Source of the DNA: Megamerina dolium
Lineage: Eukaryota; Arthropoda; Insecta; Diptera; Megamerinidae
Direction of reading: 5' to 3'
Length of the DNA: 64,000 nucleotides
NCBI GenBank assembly: GCA_963854835.1
Contig: OY978526.1
Coordinates: 90,835,140-90,899,139 of the forward strand
The position numbers were made by a program, and so were the translations under genes. Shown here piece after piece: positions 57,070 to 64,000 of the stretch. Under the pieces are notes generated by a model. It saw only the letters and a list, made by a program, of their open reading frames with translations. It had not been told where the DNA came from and ran no database searches. Position 1 is the first letter of the stretch. Every line of letters begins with the position of its first letter.

Positions 57070-57554
57070 CATTCTGTCAAATAAGTACCCGGAAATTCTC
57101 GTTTTTAATTTTCCCTCTGAGAATATTTCAAAAAATTACGGTTACGGCGTCATTAGGAACAAGTCAACCTTTTGTGTGCGTTGCGATTTCTTCTCGCCCC
57201 TCTTTGAACGATTTATAACAATCGTAAACTTGAGTTTTCGACATGGTTGAATCACCAAATGTTTTTTTTTTCAACATTTCCAACGTTTTGGCACAAGAAA
57301 TTTCGTTTGAAACACAAAATTTCACGCAAATTCTTTGTTCGATATTTTTATCCATAGTAAAAATCGCAACGCACACAAAAGGTTGACTTGTTCCTAATGA
57401 CGCCGTAACCAAACTAAATAACACATAGCAATAAAAATTCGCAGAATAGTGGCTGACAGTTGTGCCAACCTGGGAAAATTTTTTTTTGAAATATTCTCAG
57501 AGGGAAAATTAAAAATGAGAATTTCCGATTTCCGGGTACTTATTTGACAGAATG
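57070..57554. mobile_element. 485-bp mariner derivative with inner inverted repeat
   Basis: Ends CATTCTGTCAAATAAGTACC on both sides (right in reverse complement), TA at 57068-57069 and 57555-57556. Inside, GGTTGACTTGTTCCTAATGA and its reverse complement occur at about 57150-57175 and 57380-57405, so the element is largely palindromic. On the minus strand the centre still encodes the start of a mariner HTH (MDKNIEQRICVKFCVSNEIS, CYKSFKEGREE). The catalytic domain is deleted. Confidence 0.85.
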
Positions 57555-57557
57555 TAT

Positions 57558-57790
57558 ATGAAATATATCGAAGAATCGAACCAGCGTCTTTAGGGGGGGG
57601 GGGGTGGTGGGGGGTTGTAGCATTTGAAGGTCTTCATCTTCTAGTAGGTATGAACATAGAATTTTGTGCCTCCTGTGGCCTAGTGCATCACAGGTTGTGA
57701 TTAAGTGTTCTATGGACTCTTCCTCATCACAACACAATCTGCAAGTACTTGTGTGTTGGATATCTCCATCAATGTGCTAATGTGACAATG
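57558..57790 (-). pseudogene. LINE C-terminal scrap with zinc knuckle and G-run
   Basis: Minus-strand reading STCRLCCDEEESIEHLITTC followed by DALGHRRHKIL is a CX2C...HX4C knuckle as in the other LINE ends. The reading then enters poly-proline from the plus-strand run of 12 Gs (57593-57604) and the following GGTGGTGGGGGG, and ends LKTLVRFFDIFHI. Confidence 0.65.
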
Positions 57791-58238
57791 TGCTAATCCT
57801 GATAAATTTAAAGTAGCTACATCTTTTACTACACAGTGCAATCTTTATGAAATTAAACATTTTCGTTTTTTGATATTTTATTATAAGAAACTTAGCGAAG
57901 AGTCAAATAGAAAACCCAATGTGTCAGGAATTATGTAGAATTATGAACATAACGATAGTACAAGAATATGTTGTCCCTTTTGAAATCCCCTATATTTTGA
58001 ATGTATTAAAAATTCGTATTTTAAACAATATAAGGTTGGAAATTGTCCTACTTTCATTCATTATAATACCACTTTTAGCACCCAAATGCACTTCATATTT
58101 ATTTGAAAATTTCTCAATAAGCAAAAAAAAAAATAAATAAATAAATACCTGACGTAGATATACATCAACTATCTTCTTCTTCAACTTGAAGGTATAGGTA
58201 CAATTGAACATATTTACACAATCAATGATTCAACTTAC
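57791..58238 (-). other. tinc: Intron of the tincar-like gene next to the donor
   Basis: No gene. GTAAGT donor at 58238-58233 opens the intron in transcript sense. Confidence 0.6.
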
Positions 58239-60593
58239 CCGATAGAAATGTGGGACAATGTAAATTACTACGATATGTTGCACTTAAATCATTCAATAGT
58301 GGCGCCTTAACCACAGCCAATGCCAAAACGTAGCATAGTGAGGCGCAGTGTGCAAAATAAATCCACGATTCACTCGCCTTCATGGTGATTAATGAGCGAT
58401 CACGCATTTTCGCCGCAAGACGACCATGTCCATACAAATACATAATCATCGATGAGGCAATCATTAGAATCGATGATAATAGGAATAGTGCCAATGTGAC
58501 AACACCATTTAGTATTAGGCCGGGATTTTGTATGGGCATCGCTTCACTGTACACTTGCAACTTGTAGAGATTTGATATACCGATATAGCTAAATATAATA
58601 TCCATGGCGGCAGTTATCATTTGTATGCTAAAGATGGTGCCGAATGCCTTGGTGGTCGTCCAAAAGACAGCTGGATATCGTACACACCACACAAGCAATG
58701 CAAATAGTAGATTTACAAATTCAGCTGATGGCGGATGGGCAAAGACATCAACATCGATTGGCTTTTCGATGCCAAAAAAGATTTGTAACATACCAGCAAA
58801 ACCGTCTAGTCGCACCACACCAGGTTCTTGTTGTTGAGAATTCATGTCGACATTTACTGCTGCTGCTGATGACAATGTTGATAAAGTCGAGGTGTCAATC
58901 GCCAAAGGAGAAGAAGAAGACGGAGAAGCATCGGCAGTGCCATATTCAGAAGCCACATCAGATATATTTTCATTGGAATCGTTGTTATTGTTGTTGTTGT
59001 TCGCATTGGCATTAGTGAAATCACCAATTAGATATTCCGGTTCGATTTCCACCTGCAGCTCTTCGTCGGCCATACGTTTCATGCGATGTTGTTTCGTTTG
59101 TTTCGTTTTAATTTCAATAATTTTCGAATTACTCGATACTGGTGTCGACGGTATGATTTCGGGTAATTTCTCCGGCTTTACAATATGTATATTACTGTCG
59201 CGTGTTGTTGTACTAATAGTTGAAGTCGATTTTGGTTGCGCTCCGTATCGACGTCCGTAATCGAGATCTTCTTCGGAGTTGAGGTCACGCGCATTCGACG
59301 ACTTGGATGGATAAATTGTATTTTCAGCGAATGTGCCTGATGATGATCGATCCTGTTCCACACTGCGACCACTACTGTCGCCAATTGTAATCGATGCCAT
59401 AGTTGAGGTCGTATGCGAATGCTGCTGTTGGTGATGGTGATTGTGGTGTTGGTGGTGTTGGTGGTGATGTTGTCGACGATTATTCTGATTACGTTGCCGA
59501 TGATGTTGACGGTTGCCGTGCTTACGTGACGATTTGTTCGATGAATGCTGCTGCTGATGTTCATTCTGCTGATTGTGATGATGTTGATTATGATGATGTT
59601 GCTGATGGTGGTGATGATGTTGTTGTTGGTTTGTGGTAGTTTGAGTTCTTGTTGTTGGCTCAATGTGGAGTTGTTCGCTTGATATGGCAGTTGTTGTCGA
59701 TGTTGCCTCTGCTGATGATGCCATTGTCTTTGCGGGTGCAGACGGCATCCTGTTTGTTGTCTTAGTTGCTACTGGTGCTGCTGCTGTCATTTGACTTGTG
59801 GTTAACATCGATTTAGTTGTTGTTGGTGTACTCGCCCTTGTTGTTGCCTCACCACTGTCACCACTGTCACCACCATCCACATCCTCACTGGTGGTGACAC
59901 CACTTAGACGATTTCCTTTGCTTAAAGTAGCCAGTTTGTCCCATGTTTTGTCATAGCTCTTGTTCTTGTTCGCTTGTAAGCGATTATTTGCTGTTGATGA
60001 GCTGCTTGTGGTACTTGCTGTAGTAGAAGACGAAGACGATGATGACGACGATGTTGAGGTACTCGTTCCTGCAGTAGTAGTAGTTGTTGTTGTTATCGTT
60101 GTTGTTGTTGTAGATGCTTGTGTCTCTGTTGCCATTGCAGTCCCACCTGCTGTTTGTATTGTTGGATTTATCGATTTTATGCCAGGAAACTCATTCGAAT
60201 AAATCTCCTCTATACTGCCACCCATCTCGCCACGACCTTCTGATGCTGTCATGATGCTATCTTCAATACTTCTATCATTATTACTCGTATTAATTAAATC
60301 GGGCACTTCGAAGTATTTTGTCTTGCCGGCTCCTTTCGGTTGTGAATTTCCATCACCTCTATCCACACTTGTACCACCATCCAATTCAAGTAAATTATTA
60401 TTTATGCTATTGCTATTGCCAATGGCAGTGAACATGGTATCATTATAATAATCCTCCTCCCCCTCCTCGGTGTTTGGTTGTAAATCATCGCTGATGTTTG
60501 TTATATTCTGATAGGGTGCTGTTATGACGGACAATACAACTAAATTGCGTCGATTTACGGCAATAAAATCGAGTTCGGTCTGCCAAATGTTCT
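58239..60593 (-). CDS. tinc: tincar-like multi-pass membrane protein, large exon
   Basis: The acceptor TTCTTTCTTCCTCCAG|AG at 60593 (the Leu-rich stretch before it is the translated pyrimidine tract). The donor TCG G|GTAAGT lies at 58239, phase 1. About 785 codons. It starts ENIWQTELDFIAVNRRNLVV, then has a long extracellular- or loop-type low-complexity region: Ser/Thr tracts, and a His/Gln-rich block of about 75 residues. A cluster of four membrane helices follows: FVNLLFALLVWCVRYPAVF, IFSIQMITAAMDIIFSYIG, ILNGVVTLALFLLSSILMI and IYFAHCASLCYVLALAVV. The next exon adds a fifth. Tincar in Drosophila is a putative eight-pass membrane protein expressed in heart and eye progenitors; the missing helices would lie in upstream exons outside the window. 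The gene name is recognised from memory of the conserved block (YSEAMPIQNPGLILNG, LNDLSATYRSNLHCPTFL). Confidence 0.82.
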
Positions 60594-62421
60594 CTGGAGG
60601 AAGAAAGAACAACAACAACAACAACAATAACAGTAAAAGGATGAGAAAATGTAGATGAAACAAAGAACATACATTAAATGAAGAATTTTGAGTAAATTAC
60701 ATGCAAAAAAAGGCGCGCACATTCACACTCAAAGAGTGTGAGAGAGAGTTAGGGGAATATTTTATGGCCTTCAGTTTCAAAGAAAAACCAGTGTAGGAAT
60801 TCATATAAAAAAGAGAATAGTTTTTATTTCATTTGATCCACATTTTAGGGGTTTATCTTGACAACACCTTTATTATGAAATAACTGTAGAATAAAGATAC
60901 TGTGTTGAAATACTCGAGCTGTGATATTTTATAGCATCAAACTGCCATAAGACATTTTGTGTGTGATACTATGTACTATAAAAAAAATTATGTTTTTATT
61001 ATAGTTTTGCCGTTCTTTCAATAAAATAGAATTTTCATGACTTTTGAAGAAGAATGAAAATTTACAATTATGGTCAACAAAATAAACTTTCAGGAAATTA
61101 AATCCATTGATAAAATATAATAATAAAAATGGTTTTATTAAGATGTCAAATTTTATTTTTGTTCAGCTATAAAATAAATGACCACCATTATTCATAATAG
61201 TGATACTTTCACCTATAACCGTTACCCTTAAGTATTATCACACTTCAGTTCTCATTCTCATTCAAACGCATAAAATATTTAGCACTCTGCAACCACATCA
61301 CCTTCTTTATTCAACGACTCGATATTGGGCAAATTATTATTCTTGTTGTTCGCTAACTATTGCAATGTAAAAGGAAACACTTGATTGATGATTGACTGGT
61401 AGCAAAAGTGTATTGTAAGAGTAGAGTACTTAAAAGGAACATGTCTACAAATGTACTCCCTATTGTCTATATGTATATACATGAGTATATTTAACTGCCT
61501 ACCTAAATGTGAATGCGTATGTGCGTATACTTTAATTGCTTTGTACCTTTATTGCTAGGCATTTCGCCTAATTACATCATCATCATCATCATCACAGTCG
61601 TCTTCATCATCATCATCATTTGCGTTATCATTGTCGACGATGCTACTTGTAAAGGATATTGCCATTGCTACTATCAACATATCTACATATGTATGATAAA
61701 TATCTACATGTACACATGAGAATTGTCGATTTGCCGAATGTGAATAAGAGTGTGTGTCTGTGTGTGTGTGTTTGAGTTGCTTAAACAAACATTATGATGG
61801 TAGACAAATGATGATGACGACAATAATGATACCGATGAGGACAACTACATATAAGGATGAGCATAGATACACTACACAACATGCTTGTAATGAGCACATA
61901 AAAGTAAACCGTTAAATAGCGTTTTAGTCATGGATTTAGTAGTGTTGAGTAGGAAAGTATTATAGAGGTAGTCGAAACGAAACGTTTGATGCCAGTAACA
62001 ACCACAGAACTATGTACAAGAACACCTACAACAACAACAACAACATTAACAATAATTATGATAGCAATATGTATGAGTAGTGCCTACAATAGGGCTCTAA
62101 TCACACACACACACACACACACACACGCTTAAACATTGAAATATATCCGGATCCGTTTGTTTGTGTATGCAGTAGATATGTCCAAAAAAATTTATGATAT
62201 TTCCAAAATACGATTATTTTTAATATGAATAAGTTTTGTTTCTAAAATTTTTTTACAAAGCAATAAGTTGTTTTTCAAAATAATTCAAAATTTTTGGTCT
62301 CAAATTCATGACTTTGTAGGCGAACCTACATAAATTTTGACCAAAGAGCTTTCAGAGATATCATTATTATTACAAATAATCAACAGCTATTGGACATATT
62401 TCAACGGTGCTAATATCACAG
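60594..62421 (-). other. tinc: Upstream intron of the tincar-like gene
   Basis: No upstream coding exon could be found. It contains ATC/ATG trinucleotide runs near 61576-61620 and 61740-61770 and a CA tract at 62102-62126. Confidence 0.5.
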
Positions 62422-62832
62422 ATCAGTCCATAAGTTTGTGCGTTATTTTTTCAATAGTTTTACAGTAGGCGCATTTTGCGTACAAAAAATGATTAGTGGG
62501 AGATAAAGGAGCTATTTTTATTATCTCTGATGTATTGTGCATTCAAAAAGTAATTTTAATCGCGGATAGAAGGACGCATTGTTAAAAAATCAAATGGAAT
62601 TTACCAACGAGTATAAGAGACATATTTTGTATTTTTTTTTTTTATAAAAGTGGAAAAAATGCAACAACTGCTGCTGCAGAAATAAACGCAACTCATGTGG
62701 TTTTTCAAATTCCGAAGTGGTGATTGTGACGTTGAGAATGCCCCATGCTCTGGTCGTCCTGAGGTCTTTAACTACGACGCCTTGCTGGAACTTGTGGAAG
62801 CTGAGCCAAGTTTGAAATATGGACTGACCTGA
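62422..62832 (-). mobile_element. 411-bp non-autonomous derivative of the 24.9-kb mariner
   Basis: The left end ATCAGTCCATAAGTTTGTGC and right end ATATGGACTGACCTGATA are the inverted terminal repeats of the 24.9-kb mariner. Inside, on the plus strand, the transposase start MEFTNEYKRHILYFFF (from 62594) and the later block NAPCSGRPEVFNYDALLELV and EAEPSLKYGLT remain. Most of the coding part is deleted. Confidence 0.85.
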
Positions 62833-62834
62833 TA

Positions 62835-63640
62835 TATAGTACAATATATGATATTGGTACGTATGTGTATACGTAATGAATAAGATTACGTATACGCCAT
62901 ATAAAACAACAATTCAAGAAGAAACAGAGAGAGTGAAGGAATGGAAGGGAGAGAGAGTACGGAGCCAGTATGAGCGAGGAAAGTAATAGGGAGTAAACGT
63001 TTCTCGCTGATACCTATCCGTACTAAGTATGCTTAGCATTATTAATGCCATGGATTACATATCATTTATATGTTGATTACATTGAAGAACAAAACAGCCA
63101 TGGTGCTGATATCAAAGGATTAGCGTGTAATGTAGGCACTCATATGGTTAATTGTTCATATATTAAGTAACATAATTTTTTTTTTTTTTTATGGTTTGTT
63201 CTTCTCTCCTGCGATTATTAGGGCTACAAGTATGTATAGTATTTTGCTATGTGCACATCAAAAATTAAGGACGTGAATTGTTCATTGATGATCTATCGAT
63301 GAAATCGATGAAAAAAGCTTATTGTTTGGTTCACACATTCATACATATACATATATGCGAACGTATGTGACGTGATATTGTTTGTTGATGTTTTAATAAT
63401 GTCAGTCATTGTCTAAAGCCTAGTAGAAATAGACAATAGGATTAGTGATTTTCATTATTATAAAAAGTGTGAAAATTGCTAAATTCGATATGATTTTATT
63501 GCCATTTACCTTGGATGAGCGTATTGAAATTAGTGCCTATGTGTCTAGTACTTATATAAATAATAAAAATACATTTGCAATAATTTGATATTGAGCTCAA
63601 TAACACTAATAATATGAATTAGTTAGTGTGTGAATTAGTA
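62835..63640. other. Noncoding interval
   Basis: No gene. A GA-rich stretch lies near 62920-62960. Confidence 0.5.
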
Positions 63641-63766
63641 ACCGGCCTCTTACGTTACATGGTGCCTTGCGTAAGCGCGATGTCCTACATGATTGTTCGA
63701 AATGTCATTTTAAATGTCTATTCACTTGCTGTCAAAAGCTTTCAATTTGGTTGTGCGCATCATATT

Positions 63767-64000
63767 TTTTTTTACAATGGAAAATTTTGAGAATTGGCGA
63801 AAAAGACAGCATTTGCAGGAAGTTTTGTAAAGTTACTTTTTCGCAAAGAAAAATGCGGCTAAAAGTCATCGTTTGCTTGTGAACAATTCGACTTGGCGAC
63901 AATTCTCTATCTAATAAACAGTGTAAGGAGTGGTTTGTGCGCTTCAAAAGCCGTGATTTTGATATCAAACACGAAGAACGCACTGGACAGCCGAAAAAGT
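63767..64000 (+). pseudogene. mariner transposase start, cut by the window edge
   Basis: From MENFENWRKRQHLQEVL (63778) the frame shifts into FRKEKNAA-type and AAKSHRLLV residues. It continues as CKEWFVRFKSRDFDIKHEER and TGQPKK at the edge, the region before the second HTH of a mariner transposase. At least two frameshifts and stops in 200 bp make it non-functional. The rest lies to the right. Confidence 0.7.

Noticed and set aside
60597..60663. ATG at 60663 and Leu-rich start as a signal peptide of the tincar-like protein
   Set aside because: The Leu run is the translation of a GTT/CTT pyrimidine tract directly before TTCCTCCAG, a textbook 3' splice site. The exon is better started at 60593.

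Overview
This window looks like nuclear DNA of a higher fly (Diptera, Brachycera). A tephritid fruit fly is my best guess. The DNA is AT-rich and gene-poor, with long introns and intergenic stretches full of CA, GA, TA and TAT microsatellites. It carries many decayed Tc1/mariner and non-LTR elements. The two host genes I recognise have close Drosophila relatives, and both lie on the minus strand. The tephritid guess is inference; the fly assignment is stronger.

Gene 1 (about 8476-35522, minus) is the 5' part of a locomotion-defects (loco)-like RGS12/RGS14-family gene. Its large exon at 33138-35522 encodes an N-terminal PDZ domain and a PTB/PID domain and ends in a clean GTGAGT donor in phase 0. 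A second long open exon at 8476-10017 also ends at a GTGAGT donor in phase 0, so it is probably an alternative 5' exon joining the same downstream RGS exons. Those exons are not in the window and would lie beyond its left edge.

Gene 2 (47803-60593, minus) is the 3' part of a tincar (tinc)-like multi-pass membrane protein gene. Four exons (60593-58239, 54493-54019, about 50096-49325, 48777-47803) join in frame through visible donors and acceptors. One transmembrane helix is completed only after the first of these splices. The N-terminal exon(s) lie beyond the right edge.

Almost everything else is transposon material. It includes a Tc1-like element with IR/DR ends and one apparent frameshift (18798-20446), and a Tc1-like relic with long inverted ends (45830-46851). 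There are at least five mariner-type lineages (12.3, 24.9, 27.9, 38.9 and 54.7 kb) with small non-autonomous derivatives (10.9, 26.3, 57.1, 62.4 kb), and a further mariner relic running off the right end. LINE relics come from a YADD-bearing RTE-like family (4.2, 22.3, 23.7-24.9 kb) and from RNase H/zinc-knuckle families (16.6, 32.4, 51-52.3, 57.6 kb).

The least conventional items are three. First, a dispersed tRNA-derived SINE family (6.3, 14.9, 22.0, 47.0 and 56.5 kb, plus an orphan head at 52.4 kb), one copy of which has a 14-bp target duplication and a T-rich 3' end. Second, a foldback-like element of about 1.2 kb (29565-30747) whose long diverged inverted arms flank a minisatellite of about 95 bp per unit. 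Third, several MITE families (1.2/20.7 kb, 42.4/42.9 kb, 49.0 kb, 57.1 kb). No tRNA, rRNA or CRISPR gene was seen. Coordinates of decayed elements are approximate.
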